A stretch of DNA of 64,000 nt from DASYTH01 sp036002505 (GCF_036002505.1 NZ_DASYTH010000217.1:1-64000), one strand, 5' to 3'; positions 42,570 to 51,523 are shown, counted from the first letter of the stretch. Numbers and translations are program-made. Notes: generated by a model from the sequence alone, not told the origin.

Positions 42570-44401
42570 TGACGCCGACCCTTCGGGTGGTCGCCTGCGG
42601 CTCGGTCGACGACGGCAAGTCCACGCTGATCGGCCGGCTGCTCGCGGAGACCGGCAGCGTCGCCGAGGACCACCTGGACTACGCGCGCCGCACCCGGCGC
42701 GGCGGGTCGACCATCCCGGCCGGGGAGGTGGACTACTCGCTGCTGACCGACGGGCTGGAGGCCGAGCACGAGCAGGGCATCACCATCGACGTCGCGCACC
42801 GCTACCTCGACCTGCCGTCCGGCCGGCGGGTGATCATCGCCGACGCCCCGGGCCACGAGCAGTACACCCGGAACATGGCGGTGGCGGCGTCGACGTCGGA
42901 CGTCGCCCTGCTGCTGGTGGACGCCACCAGGGGCGTTCGCGAGCAGACCTGCCGGCACCTGGCGGTGTGCGCGCTGATGCGGGTGCGGGCGGTCCTCGTG
43001 GTGATCAACAAGCTGGACGCGGTCGGCTACGACCAGGTGCTGTTCGACAAGCTGGCCGGCGAGGTGCGGGCCAACGCCGCGGGGTTGGGGATCGCGGACG
43101 TCGAGGCGATCCCGGTCAGCGCGCTCGGCGGGGACAACGTGGTCCGGCCGTCGGCGCAGCTGCCCTGGTACCAGGGGCCCACGCTGCTCGGCGCGCTGTC
43201 GGCCTGGCAGCCGGTGCCGGTGGCGGGCGGCGACTTCCGGCTACCGGTGCAGTACGTGGTCCGGGCCGAGGAGTTCCGGGGTTTCGCCGGCACGGTGGTC
43301 GGCGGCGCGGTGCGGCGGGGCGACCGGGTGGTGGTCGCGGCCAGCGGCGCTTCGTCCACTGTGGACCGGGTGCTCGGGCCGGCCGGCGAGGTCGAGGTCG
43401 CCGGGCCGGGCACCCCGGTCACCGTGACCCTGGCCGGCGACGTCGACGTGCGGCGCGGAGACCTGCTGACCACGCCGGAATCCCGGCGCGACGGGCTGTC
43501 CCCGGCCACGGCGTTCTCCGCCACGCTGGTATGGACCGCCGAGGAGCCGCTCCGGCACGGCCGGTCCTACCTGCTGCTGGCCGGCCCGCTGACCGTGCCG
43601 GTGGTGGTCACCTCGGTGCGCGGACGGCTGGACGTGCTGTCCGGCAAGCAGTTCGCGGCCAGGACCCTGGAGATCAACGACATCGGCACGGTCGAGCTGA
43701 GCACCGACACGGCGACCTCCCTGGACGCCTACGAAACCTGCCGGGACACCGGGAGCTTCCTGCTCGCCGACCGGGTCACCAAGCAGACCGTGGCCGCCGG
43801 GATGGTGCGCTACGCGCTGCGGCGCGGGCGGAACATCGTCCCGCAGGCCTACGCGGTCGACCGCGCGGCGCGGCAGCGCCTGAAGGGCCAGCGGGCCAGG
43901 GTGGTGTGGCTGACCGGGATGCCGGGGGCCGGCAAGTCGACCATCGCCGACGCCCTGGAACGGCGGCTGCACGCCCTCGGCCTGCACACCTACGTGCTCG
44001 ACGGCGACAATGTCCGAAGTGGACTGAACAAGGATCTCGGCTTCACCCCGGAGGATCGCGCGGAGAACGTGCGCCGGGTGGCGGAGACGGCGAAACTGCT
44101 GCTGGACGCCGGCCTGATCGTGATCGTGGCGCTGGTCTCGCCGTTCCGCGCCGACCGCGCGGTGGCCAAGGCGCTGTTCGCCGACGGCGACTTCGACGAG
44201 GTGTTCATCGACACGCCGGCCTGGGTGTGCGCGGAGCGGGACCCGAAGGGCCTGTATGCCAAGGCGAAAGCCGGCACGCTGCCGAACATGACCGGCGTCG
44301 GCCAGTCCTACGAACCGCCCGAGCACCCGGACGTCGTGGTGGACGGCACCAGCTCGATCGACGACGCGGTGGCCGTCCTCGCCGCGCGGGTCACACCCTA
44401 G
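42569..44401 (+). CDS. cysNC: Bifunctional sulfate adenylyltransferase subunit 1 / adenylylsulfate kinase
   Basis: A 610-residue fusion. The N-terminal EF-Tu-like GTPase (about 1-430: GSVDDGKSTLIGRLL, G3 DAPGHEQYTRNMA, G4 NKLD) drives ATP sulfurylase with CysD. The C-terminal APS kinase (about 435-610: P-loop GMPGAGKSTIADALE, then LDGDNVRSGLNKDLGFTPED, VSPFRADR) makes PAPS. The CysN/CysC fusion is usual in actinobacteria and many proteobacteria. It forms an operon with cysD. No reductase genes (cysH, cysI) follow, so reduction genes must lie elsewhere. Confidence 0.96.
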   Translation: MTPTLRVVACGSVDDGKSTLIGRLLAETGSVAEDHLDYARRTRRGGSTIPAGEVDYSLLTDGLEAEHEQGITIDVAHRYLDLPSGRRVIIADAPGHEQYTRNMAVAASTSDVALLLVDATRGVREQTCRHLAVCALMRVRAVLVVINKLDAVGYDQVLFDKLAGEVRANAAGLGIADVEAIPVSALGGDNVVRPSAQLPWYQGPTLLGALSAWQPVPVAGGDFRLPVQYVVRAEEFRGFAGTVVGGAVRRGDRVVVAASGASSTVDRVLGPAGEVEVAGPGTPVTVTLAGDVDVRRGDLLTTPESRRDGLSPATAFSATLVWTAEEPLRHGRSYLLLAGPLTVPVVVTSVRGRLDVLSGKQFAARTLEINDIGTVELSTDTATSLDAYETCRDTGSFLLADRVTKQTVAAGMVRYALRRGRNIVPQAYAVDRAARQRLKGQRARVVWLTGMPGAGKSTIADALERRLHALGLHTYVLDGDNVRSGLNKDLGFTPEDRAENVRRVAETAKLLLDAGLIVIVALVSPFRADRAVAKALFADGDFDEVFIDTPAWVCAERDPKGLYAKAKAGTLPNMTGVGQSYEPPEHPDVVVDGTSSIDDAVAVLAARVTP

Positions 44402-44648
44402 CCGGGCGTGACTCGCGCTCGCGCAGCCATGTGACGCAGCGGCGTAGGCGTGTCGCGCGTCCACGACGTCCCGAACCGGGTTAAACCGTCCAGAATCGCG
44501 CCTGTGGTGGCTGGTGGGTTGGATGGCGTCGAGGGGTGGCGGTGTCGTTGGTGGTCGCGCAGGTCGCCGCGAAAGTCCGGCTGATGACAACGCCAGGTTC
44601 GCGGCGGGCCCTGCCATCGGGGCCATGGTCAGTGTTTGTGTGCGATCT

Positions 44649-45992
44649 TCACCCTGCCGGACCCAACGCGGTGCGACGCAAACAGGTCAAGGGCCGCGGG
44701 ATCATGGGCAGGCTGCTGGGCCGGAGAAAGGCCCTGGGGATTTCCCGCACGCGGTGGTGGGGATCGAGGTCGAGCTGCCACCGGGTGCTGATCAGCGCGA
44801 CGGCGGCCTTCATCTCGGTCCAGGCGAAGTCGGCGCCGACGCATTTGTGGGCGCCGGTGCCGAAGGGGATGAACCTCGACCGCTGTTCCAGGTCGTTCGG
44901 CGGCATGAGCCACCGTTCGGGGTCGAACCGCAGGGGGTCGGGAAACAGGTCGGGATCACGGTGCAGGGTGGGCAGGTTGATCAGGACCTGCGCGCCCGGC
45001 GGCAGCGTGACGTCCCCGAGCCGGACGGCCGTCGCGGCTCGCCGTACCAGCAGCCACACCGGCGTGTGCAGGCGGATCGTCTCGGTGAGGACGCGGTCGA
45101 GGTAGGTCAGCCCGGCCAGCGCGGCCAGGGTGGGGGTGCGCCGGAACCGCGCGGTGTCGATCTCCTGCCGGACCCGGGCGGCCACGGCGGGACGCCGGGC
45201 CAGTTCGTAGAACACCCACGACAACGTCGTGGCGGTGGTGTCGGTGCCGGCCATGAGCAGGTGCATCACCTGGGTGCGCACCTCGTCGTCGCTGGCCTCG
45301 GCGGCGATCAGCATCGACAGCAGGTCGCCGTGGTCGGTGCCGTCCCTGCGGTAGGCGCCGACGACCTCGTCGACAACCATCCGGAGCCGGCCGAGCGATA
45401 CCGCGAACCGCCGGTTTGCCGGTGTGGGCAGGCGGTTGACCCATTCCACGGGTATCGCGGCGCGCCGGACGATTCCATTGAGGACCGGCGAAAGCGAGCG
45501 ACACACCTCGCGCACCGCGGCGTGCCCGAGTTCGGCCCGGAACAGCGCCTTCGCCGTGACCGCCACGGTGAGCTGGGCGAGCTCGCGGTCGAGCCGCAGC
45601 CGTTGCCGCGGGACCCAGGATCCGGCCACGGCGTCGATCTGCTCGCACATCACGGTGAGGTAGGAGGCGAGCCGGTCGGGGTGAAACGCCGGCTGCACGG
45701 TCCGCCGCTGTCGCATGTGGACACTGCCGTCCGCGCTCGCCAGCCCGTCGCCGAGCACGCGGCGCGCCTGGGCGAACACCTCACCGCGGCGGAACTCGTG
45801 CGCCCGGGTGACCAGCACCTCGCGGATCAGCTCGGCGGAGTTGACCTGGTACACCGGTCGTGGACCGAGGTGGACCGCGACCACGGCGCCCTGAGCCCGC
45901 GCCGACTGCAGAAACCCCATGGGGTCCCGGGCCAGGGGCAGCAGGTGACCGAGGACCGGCAGCCGGCCCGCGGCTACCGGCGCCGAGGACAC
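44649..45992 (-). CDS. Cytochrome P450
   Basis: A 447-residue haem monooxygenase. The I-helix oxygen-activation motif AGTDTTATTL, the ExxR motif in LTETIRLHTPVW, the PERW-type meander (FDPERWLMPP) and the haem-thiolate loop FIPFGTGAHKCVGADFA are all present. The sequence (PVLGHLLPLARDPMGFL, FHPDRLASYLTVM) resembles class II-like bacterial P450s such as pentalenene-oxygenase relatives, but the substrate is unknown. GTG start 10 nt downstream of the methyltransferase stop, so the two form an operon. No ferredoxin gene is adjacent. Confidence 0.93.
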   Translation of the reverse strand: MSSAPVAAGRLPVLGHLLPLARDPMGFLQSARAQGAVVAVHLGPRPVYQVNSAELIREVLVTRAHEFRRGEVFAQARRVLGDGLASADGSVHMRQRRTVQPAFHPDRLASYLTVMCEQIDAVAGSWVPRQRLRLDRELAQLTVAVTAKALFRAELGHAAVREVCRSLSPVLNGIVRRAAIPVEWVNRLPTPANRRFAVSLGRLRMVVDEVVGAYRRDGTDHGDLLSMLIAAEASDDEVRTQVMHLLMAGTDTTATTLSWVFYELARRPAVAARVRQEIDTARFRRTPTLAALAGLTYLDRVLTETIRLHTPVWLLVRRAATAVRLGDVTLPPGAQVLINLPTLHRDPDLFPDPLRFDPERWLMPPNDLEQRSRFIPFGTGAHKCVGADFAWTEMKAAVALISTRWQLDLDPHHRVREIPRAFLRPSSLPMIPRPLTCLRRTALGPAG

Positions 45993-46002
45993 GCCTGCCC
46001 CA

Positions 46003-46845
46003 TCAGGGTTTCCGGGCCACCGCGGCCAGCAGGGACGCGTGTGCGGGCAGATCGGTCACCAGCCGCAACGGGTTGTCCGGTCGCCACTGTGAGGTATAGA
46101 CCAGGCCCGGTTCGACCACGTCCAGCCCTTCGAGCAGCCCGGCGATCCATTCTCGCGGCCGGGCCACACCCGCGGCCGTGGTGGTCTTGGACAGTTCCAC
46201 CAACGCGTTGACCTCCGAGGAACCCACGTCCCGGTTGTCGGTGATGTGCGAGAGCACGAAGTAGCTGTCCGGGACCACGGCGTCCAGGTAGGCCGTCACG
46301 ATGCCCGCCGCCCGCTCGGCGTCCAGCACGTAGTGCAGCGAGGACGCCATGACGACCGCGACGGGTTGGTCCAGGGCGAGCAGCTCCTTGGTCACCGGAT
46401 CCGAGAGCACCGTGTCCACGTCGCACATGTCCGCCCACACCATGCCCGCGCCCTCGACCGGACCCAGGACCAGCCTGCCGTGCGCCACCGCCACCGGTTC
46501 CTGCTCCACGTACACCACCCGGCAACGCGGATCGAGCGCCTGCGCCACCTCGTGCACGCTGCGCACGCTCGGCAGACCCGAACCGAGATCGAGGAACTGG
46601 CGCACTCCGGCACGGACGCAGAACTGCACCGCCCGCACCAGAAACGCGCGGTTGTATTTGGCCAGATTCTCCACCCAGGGCATCGCCGCGATCGCCTGGC
46701 GGGCCATCTCCCGGTCGACCGGGAAGTTCAGCGCCCCACCGAGGAGATAGTCGTAGACCCGGGCCGGACTGGCCCGGCTGACGTCGACGTCCGGCGGGAC
46801 CCAGTTCGTTCGGCCGCTCACACCCACTCGCCTCATCTCTGCCAC
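46003..46845 (-). CDS. SAM-dependent methyltransferase-like protein, DUF574 family
   Basis: A 280-residue member of the large actinobacterial DUF574 (Methyltransf_19) family. Signature segments are WVPPDVDVSRASPARVYDYL and LGGALNFPVDREMA at the N-terminus, the SAM-binding RQFLDLGSGLPSVRSVHEVA, and VYVEQEPVAVAHGRLVL. Family members are abundant in Pseudonocardiaceae and Streptomyces. Few have a known substrate. GTG at 46845 or ATG at 46836. It lies upstream of the P450 gene, which may act on the same molecule (inference). Confidence 0.9.
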   Translation of the reverse strand: MAEMRRVGVSGRTNWVPPDVDVSRASPARVYDYLLGGALNFPVDREMARQAIAAMPWVENLAKYNRAFLVRAVQFCVRAGVRQFLDLGSGLPSVRSVHEVAQALDPRCRVVYVEQEPVAVAHGRLVLGPVEGAGMVWADMCDVDTVLSDPVTKELLALDQPVAVVMASSLHYVLDAERAAGIVTAYLDAVVPDSYFVLSHITDNRDVGSSEVNALVELSKTTTAAGVARPREWIAGLLEGLDVVEPGLVYTSQWRPDNPLRLVTDLPAHASLLAAVARKP

Positions 46846-46997
46846 GTCACCGAAATGCGCACAAACACTAGTGCCGTTGCCGGTGAACCTACAGTGCCGT
46901 TACCCGAATGGACGAATCACGCCCCGCGGGTGGTGACGCTCGCGCGACGGTAATATGCACGCCGCGCCCAGGCCGCCAATCCAGAGAGGACGCATCC

Positions 46998-48014
46998 ATG
47001 CGACCGCTCAAAGTCGTTGCCGCATCGTTGATCGTTGTCCTGGCCGGTGCGCTCGGCACCTCGCCGGTGACCGCCGCGCCGGAGATCAGCTGCACCGAAA
47101 CCGATCTTTCCGTCACCCTCACCCTGCTACCGCAAAATGTTCACGGCAAACTCTGCCGGCCGGTTGGCGGCGTCCCGACAATGGTGCAACTTCTGGTCCA
47201 TGGCGGCACGTACAACGGTCAATACTGGGACCTGCCGTACGACTCCGGGCGTTACTCCTACCAGCGCGACATGGCCGGGCGCGGCCTGGCCACCTTCGCC
47301 ATCGACCTCCCCGGCTCCGGCGCGAGCTCCCAACCGCTCAGCGCGCTGATCACCGGCACCGGGCTCGCCTCGGTGGTTCACCAGGTCGCCGGCAAACTCC
47401 GCTCCGGAAAGGTGTCCGGCACCCGCTTCGACCGGGTCATCCTGGTGGGCCACTCGATGGGCTCGGGCATCGCGGCACTGGCGGCCGCCACCTATCGCGA
47501 CGTCGACGGCGTCATTCTCACCGGTTTCTCCCACTCCATGGATCTTCTGGCGCTGACCGGGATATTCGTCGACGCCATTCAGCCCGCCCCGCTGGACCCT
47601 GTGCTGGGCGCCCGGGGCAGCGATCCCGGCTACGTCACCACAATTCCTGGCACCCGCAACGTCTTCTACGACCCGGGCGCGGTGGAACCGGGTGTGCTGA
47701 CCGCCGACGAGGCCACCAAGGACCAGGTGGCCGCCACCGTCGTCCCCGACCTGGTAACCCTCGCCTTCACCAGTACCCTGACCCGCTCGATCACCGCACC
47801 GGTCCTCATCGCCAACGGCGAACGCGACACCCTTTTCTGCGCGTTCCACTGCACCGCCCCCGCCGACCTCACCGCCGCCGAATCCCCCTACTTCACCTCC
47901 CGGCTCGACGTTTTCCTCCTCCCCCAAACCGGCCACTCTCTCGCCCTGTCCCCCACGGCCCCCACCTACCGCGCGGCCGTCACCAACTGGATCACCACCC
48001 AGTTCGGGCAATAG
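46998..48014 (+). CDS. Secreted alpha/beta hydrolase
   Basis: A 338-residue serine hydrolase with a Sec signal (VVAASLIVVLAGALGTSPVT, cleavage after AA). The nucleophile elbow is GHSMGSG in VILVGHSMGSGIAAL. An oxyanion region (LVHGGTYNGQYWDLP) and late Asp/His elements (LIANGERDTLF and LLPQTGHSLAL) complete the triad. No specific substrate can be assigned; lipase/esterase is typical. The ATG at 46998 has GAGAGGACG upstream. It converges with the SRPBCC gene across repeat array 2. Confidence 0.87.
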   Translation: MRPLKVVAASLIVVLAGALGTSPVTAAPEISCTETDLSVTLTLLPQNVHGKLCRPVGGVPTMVQLLVHGGTYNGQYWDLPYDSGRYSYQRDMAGRGLATFAIDLPGSGASSQPLSALITGTGLASVVHQVAGKLRSGKVSGTRFDRVILVGHSMGSGIAALAAATYRDVDGVILTGFSHSMDLLALTGIFVDAIQPAPLDPVLGARGSDPGYVTTIPGTRNVFYDPGAVEPGVLTADEATKDQVAATVVPDLVTLAFTSTLTRSITAPVLIANGERDTLFCAFHCTAPADLTAAESPYFTSRLDVFLLPQTGHSLALSPTAPTYRAAVTNWITTQFGQ

Positions 48015-48029
48015 TTGCCGCGGTCGATG

Positions 48030-48232
48030 GCGTCGCTGTGTTGGCCTCTGGCGTCGCTGTGTTGGCGCGCCACGTCGCTGTGTTGGCCTCTGGCGTGGGT
48101 GTGTTGGCTGGTGACGACGCCGCCGGACACCGCTGACGGCAACCCCGACGCGCACCCGGCCAACACGGCGACGCCACAAGCCAACACAGCGACGCCCCGA
48201 GCCAACATGGCGACGTCAGGGGCCAACACCAT
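48030..48232. repeat. Inverted 21-bp repeat arrays between convergent genes, array 2
   Basis: About four units in one orientation (GTTGGCCTCTGGCGTCGCTG-type, 48036-48110), a 50-bp spacer, then three to four units in the reverse orientation (GCCAACACGGCGACGCC-type, 48157-48232). The two halves are complementary, so the whole could fold as a large cruciform. It sits between two stop codons of convergent genes. Confidence 0.8.
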
Positions 48233-48240
48233 CGGCGCTG

Positions 48241-48726
48241 TCAGGCTTCCTTGTCGAACAGTCCGGCGTAGCGCTGCAGGTACAGCGGCCAGCCGCCGTC
48301 GCTGCCGACACCGTCGCTGACGGCTTGCCAGCCGTCTCCGTGCCGGTCGATATGCCGGTGCTCCAGTTCCACCCGCGTGCGATGCGGATTCTCGGCGATG
48401 AAACGCACCTCGACCTCGCTGGTTCGGTCCGGATCGGACTCGACCTGCCAGCGCGGGTCGAGATCCCAGCTGAAGACGACCCGGTGTGGCGGCTCGTAGG
48501 CCAGCACCCGCGCCCAGCGGCACTCACTGCCGTCGACCGCCCGGTCGTAGATATGGCCGCCCACCCGAGGTTCGAAAACCGTCTCCGCCAGCTCCACCCC
48601 GAGGATGTTGTGCTCAGCCGGTTTGAAGTCCCCGAACCGCTCGGTGAACACCGCGAACGCGTGCTCGATCGACGCGTCCACGATGGTGTGCGTCCGCACC
48701 GTTGTCTGTCCCGTTTGTGTGGTCAT
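48241..48726 (-). CDS. SRPBCC (AHSA1-like) domain protein
   Basis: A 161-residue START-like ligand-binding protein of the Aha1-C/AHSA1 subgroup: THTIVDASIEHAFAVFTERF, FEPRVGGHIYDRAVDGSECR, VLAYEPPHRVVFSWDL and the C-terminal GGWPLYLQRYAGLFDKEA. Such proteins usually bind hydrophobic ligands, and ArsR-SRPBCC gene pairs are widespread. Its ATG overlaps the ArsR stop (ATGA), giving translational coupling. Regulation is presumably by that ArsR protein. Confidence 0.9.
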   Translation of the reverse strand: MTTQTGQTTVRTHTIVDASIEHAFAVFTERFGDFKPAEHNILGVELAETVFEPRVGGHIYDRAVDGSECRWARVLAYEPPHRVVFSWDLDPRWQVESDPDRTSEVEVRFIAENPHRTRVELEHRHIDRHGDGWQAVSDGVGSDGGWPLYLQRYAGLFDKEA

Positions 48727-49046
48727 CGCGCGTCTCCTGCGTCGTCCTGTTCGGCGGACTGCTTGTAGGCCGCCAATGTTCTCGTCCAGAAATCGTCAAG
48801 CTGCGCCCGAAACGCGGCCAGTCCCTCGGGGTCGACCCGATAGATGCGACGGTTGCCGGCTGGTTCGTCCACCACCAATCCAGCGTCCTTGAGCACCTTC
48901 AGGTGCTGCGACACCGCCGGTCGGCTTACCGGCAACGTGGCCGCCAGCTCACCGACCGTCTGGGCGCGCTCGGCGACCCGCTCGAAGATCGTGCGACGCG
49001 TGCGATCACCGAGCACGCCCCATCCATCGAGCTGGTAAGTTTCCAC
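48723..49046 (-). CDS. ArsR-family transcriptional regulator
   Basis: A 107-residue winged-helix repressor: GVLGDRTRRTIFERVAERAQ, recognition region VSRPAVSQHLKVLKDAGLVV and wing GNRRIYRVDPEGL. No metal-binding Cys pair is visible, so it is the SRPBCC-linked type and not an arsenic sensor. GTG start at 49046 without an obvious ribosome site; the start codon lies within a nested palindrome, so autoregulation through promoter occlusion is likely. Confidence 0.9.
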   Translation of the reverse strand: METYQLDGWGVLGDRTRRTIFERVAERAQTVGELAATLPVSRPAVSQHLKVLKDAGLVVDEPAGNRRIYRVDPEGLAAFRAQLDDFWTRTLAAYKQSAEQDDAGDAR

Positions 49047-49068
49047 TGACGGTCAGTCTCTACTTACC
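49034..49068. promoter_or_regulatory. Nested operator at the arsR start
   Basis: GGTAAGT (49034-49040) and ACTTACC (49062-49068) flank the 11-bp palindrome CTGACGGTCAG (49046-49056). The GTG start codon overlaps this element. A likely ArsR autoregulatory site. Confidence 0.5.
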
Positions 49069-49105
49069 AAGTTCGCTTGTCAACCAAGCCGCCGAGAACG
49101 AGCGC

Positions 49106-50179
49106 TCAGTTGAGGGTGCAGTTGACCGCCGGTGGGGTGTTGGTGGCGCTCGAGCTTGCCAGGAAGCCGAAGCTGGCCGTGCCGGCGGGCGGCAGGGTGC
49201 CGTTCCAGTTCACGTTCTGCGCGGTCACCGCCGCTGCCTGCTGGACCACGGTGGCGTTCCAGGACTGGGTGATCCGCTGGCCGTTGGCGAAGCTGAACGT
49301 GGCGGTCCAGGCCGAGGTCGGGGCCGTCCTGCCGTTGCGCACGGTCACCTCGCCCTGGAAGCCGTCGCTCCACTGGTTGATCACGCGGTAGGTCGCGGTG
49401 CACCCGCCGGTGGGCGGGGGTGTGGTCGTGGTGGTCGGGGGTGGCGTCGTCGTCGTGGCCGGCGGCGGGGTGCCGCCGAGTGCGGCCGTCACGGCGGGGT
49501 ACCAGCGGTCGGCCATCTTCTGGAAGCCGGAGTCGATGGGGTGCACGCCGTCGTTGGTGTCGGTGGCCGCGTTGAAGCCGGTCCACTGGTCGACCACGGT
49601 GATCGGCGACTGCGCGGTGGTCTTTCCAGCCGCCCAGCCCGGGATCGCGTTGTTGAGCGCAACCACCCCCTGCGGGCACGTGGGACAACCGCTCGGCTCC
49701 ATCGGGATGATCTTCGCGACGATGATCTTCATGTTCGGGTTGCTGGCCCGCATCTGGTCGACCAGCTTCGAGTACGCCGTCAGGATGGCGCTGGTGGGGA
49801 TGAAGCCGCCCCACATGTCGTTGGTGCCCAGGTGCATGAGCACGATGTCGGGGTGGGTCGCGGCCAGCCACGGCGGCAGCTGGTTCTGGTCGGCGATGCC
49901 GGTGGCCGCGAAGCCGCCGTGCCCCTCGTGGTCGCCGTCGAACGGCACCGAGCAGCCGCCGCCCGGCTGGGTGCCGACGAAGTCGATGTCGGTGAATCCG
50001 GTCCGCTGCAGGTGATCCCACAGCAGGGCGCGCCAGCACCCGGGGCCGGCGGTGATCGAGTCGCCGAGCGGCATGATCCGCACCGGTGTGGCGGCCGAGA
50101 CCGCGGGCTGCGCCAGCACGAAGGCGAGCGCCGCGGTCAGGGCGGCGATGACGGCGTACAGGACTGGCTTACGAGGCAT
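49106..50179 (-). CDS. Secreted SGNH/GDSL esterase with cellulose-binding (CBM2) domain
   Basis: A 357-residue secreted enzyme. Signal peptide LYAVIAALTAALAFVLAQPA. SGNH domain (about 30-230) has block I MPLGDSITAGPG (Ser), block III HLGTNDMWGG (Asn), and block V DGVHPIDSGFQKMA (Asp/His); it resembles CE3-like acetylxylan esterases. A Pro/Thr linker (TTTTPPPTTTTTPPP) leads to CBM2 (about 255-357; CTATYRVINQWSDGFQGEVT, SWNATVVQQ, FLASSSATNTPP). AAGGGAGTGCCGC precedes the ATG. Likely deacetylates plant polysaccharides. Confidence 0.92.
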   Translation of the reverse strand: MPRKPVLYAVIAALTAALAFVLAQPAVSAATPVRIMPLGDSITAGPGCWRALLWDHLQRTGFTDIDFVGTQPGGGCSVPFDGDHEGHGGFAATGIADQNQLPPWLAATHPDIVLMHLGTNDMWGGFIPTSAILTAYSKLVDQMRASNPNMKIIVAKIIPMEPSGCPTCPQGVVALNNAIPGWAAGKTTAQSPITVVDQWTGFNAATDTNDGVHPIDSGFQKMADRWYPAVTAALGGTPPPATTTTPPPTTTTTPPPTGGCTATYRVINQWSDGFQGEVTVRNGRTAPTSAWTATFSFANGQRITQSWNATVVQQAAAVTAQNVNWNGTLPPAGTASFGFLASSSATNTPPAVNCTLN

Positions 50180-50204
50180 GCGGCACTCCCTTGACGATGC
50201 CTGA

Positions 50205-50259
50205 TGCCATGAAGGTGACCTTCGGGGCATTGAGCGTCCTGAAGGTCACCTTCATGGCA
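50205..50259. repeat. Long palindrome, ATGAAGGTGACC subtype, copy 6
   Basis: A perfect 19-bp inverted repeat (TGCCATGAAGGTGACCTTC / GAAGGTCACCTTCATGGCA) with loop GGGGCATTGAGCGTCCT. It is located exactly at the broken 3' end of the secreted-hydrolase remnant. Confidence 0.85.
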
Positions 50260-50261
50260 CT

Positions 50262-50533
50262 GAACCTGGCCGACTGCTGGTCGAACTTCTGCCAGGCGGT
50301 GGAGTTGGGGTTGGTCCACGACTGCACGACCAGGCCGCCCGTCCGGTAAGGACCCCACATGCGCGTGCCACCGGCCGCGCGATAGCCCTGCGAGACGTTC
50401 TCCGCCATCGAGCAGCCGATGAAACCCATCGAATTCGGGTGGCGGCGGACGCCGAAGATGGAAACACAGGATTGGCGAGGCCGATCAGCAGGCTCGTGAC
50501 GAATGCGGCGATCGTGACTTTGCTGCGCTGCAT
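50262..50533 (-). pseudogene. Remnant of a secreted hydrolase gene behind a CebR box
   Basis: The ATG at 50533 (GGGAGGAAAGAA upstream) starts a good signal peptide (KVTIAAFVTSLLIGLANPVF, then SSASAA). The mature start HPNSMGFIGCSMAENVSQGY, with AAGGTRMWGPYRTGGLVVQSW, is found only in a shifted frame, so an indel lies near 50450. The coding sequence then ends at palindrome copy 6 with roughly 70 mature residues left. The sequence recalls secreted SGNH-like proteins of cellulose-degrading actinobacteria. A dead gene with an intact operator. Confidence 0.6.
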
Positions 50534-50564
50534 TTCTTTCCTCCCATGTGAAGCCATCTGCTTC

Positions 50565-50578
50565 TGGGAGCGCTCCCA
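50565..50578. promoter_or_regulatory. CebR-type operator upstream of hydrolase remnant
   Basis: An exact TGGGAGCGCTCCCA, identical to the box at 31677-31690, lies 32 bp upstream of the pseudogene ATG. That is promoter-overlapping distance. Confidence 0.7.
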
Positions 50579-50623
50579 GCAAGTCACGGTAGCCGCACAC
50601 CCGGTCACGGTCAATAATCATCT

Positions 50624-51523
50624 TCAGAACGGTTCCGGTGCGCAACCCCGTTGTAGACATTCGGCCTCGAGCCGGGCGACGCCGGGGAGGGCGCCGTCGG
50701 TGTCCAGCCGGGTCCGCGCGGAGGGGTCCGCGTGCAGGAAGGCGCGGAGGAAGCCGAGGACCGTGCGGGTGGTGACGACCGCGGCCCGGGAGCGGTCGAA
50801 CATCCACGACTCGTGATCGGCGCCGGCCAGGGTCAGGAACGCCTTGGGCCACGGCACATCCTGGTAGGCGGCCCGGCCGGCGGCGTAGGGCACGATCGGA
50901 TCGCGGTCGCCCTGCACGAACAGCACCTCGGTGGCCGGGCCGGTGAAGGCCCCGTTCATGGCTCCGCCGGCCAGCACGACCGCCGTGCGCACGCGGGTGT
51001 CGCGCGACCTCCCGGCGAGCAGCCCGGCGGTGGTGTAGCCGCCGGCGGAGTGCCCGACCGCACCGATCCGGTCCGGCAGCACCCGCCCGGCCAGCTCGCC
51101 GGCGAGCACCGCGGTGATCACCGCGGCGGCGTCGGCCGGCTGGTTGGGCATGTCGCCGGCGTCGAACGCCGCCGTGCCGGCCATGGTGTTCGGGTAGGCC
51201 GGCGCGGCGACCACGAACCCGGCCCCGGCGATGTCGGCGATCATCTGGGCGAACCGCTCGGGCGAGCCGTGCAGCCCGTGGCTGAACAACACCAGCGGGA
51301 AGGGGCCGGGGGCGACCGGCGACCACACCACCGTCCGCAGCGGACGGTCCGGCCCGCGGGAGAACGCGAACTGCCGCCGCTCCACCGGGAACAGCGCTGC
51401 CGGCGGCACCAGCACCGCCTCGCCACCGAGGCTGCCGCCCAGCAGCGACACGGGCAGCAGCGCGCCACCGGCGGCCCGCAGCACCTGCCGCCTGGTCAGC
51501 CGTCGCGCCACCACCTGCCCCAT
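50624..51523 (-). CDS. Tat-exported alpha/beta hydrolase (PAF-acetylhydrolase/lipase-like)
   Basis: A 299-residue hydrolase. A twin-arginine signal RRLTRRQVLRAAGGALLPVS precedes the fold. The segments VVWSPVAPGPFPLVLFSHGL (oxyanion HG), nucleophile GHSAGGYTTAG, acid in FVQGDRDPIVPY, and His in LAGADHESWMF form the triad. Family members hydrolyse lipids or polyesters. The ATG at 51523 has GGGGAGC; the longer ORF upstream is composition-driven. It is divergent from the tannase-type gene. Confidence 0.87.
   Translation of the reverse strand: MGQVVARRLTRRQVLRAAGGALLPVSLLGGSLGGEAVLVPPAALFPVERRQFAFSRGPDRPLRTVVWSPVAPGPFPLVLFSHGLHGSPERFAQMIADIAGAGFVVAAPAYPNTMAGTAAFDAGDMPNQPADAAAVITAVLAGELAGRVLPDRIGAVGHSAGGYTTAGLLAGRSRDTRVRTAVVLAGGAMNGAFTGPATEVLFVQGDRDPIVPYAAGRAAYQDVPWPKAFLTLAGADHESWMFDRSRAAVVTTRTVLGFLRAFLHADPSARTRLDTDGALPGVARLEAECLQRGCAPEPF

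Noticed and set aside
44402..44648. Small gene between cysNC and the P450 gene
   Set aside because: Short frames exist but show no ribosome site, family resemblance or sensible composition. I see nothing there beyond a possible terminator region.
48030..48232. CRISPR array
   Set aside because: Units are about 21 bp with no unique spacers, they vary in sequence, and orientation flips mid-array. There are no cas genes. Better described as inverted repeat arrays.
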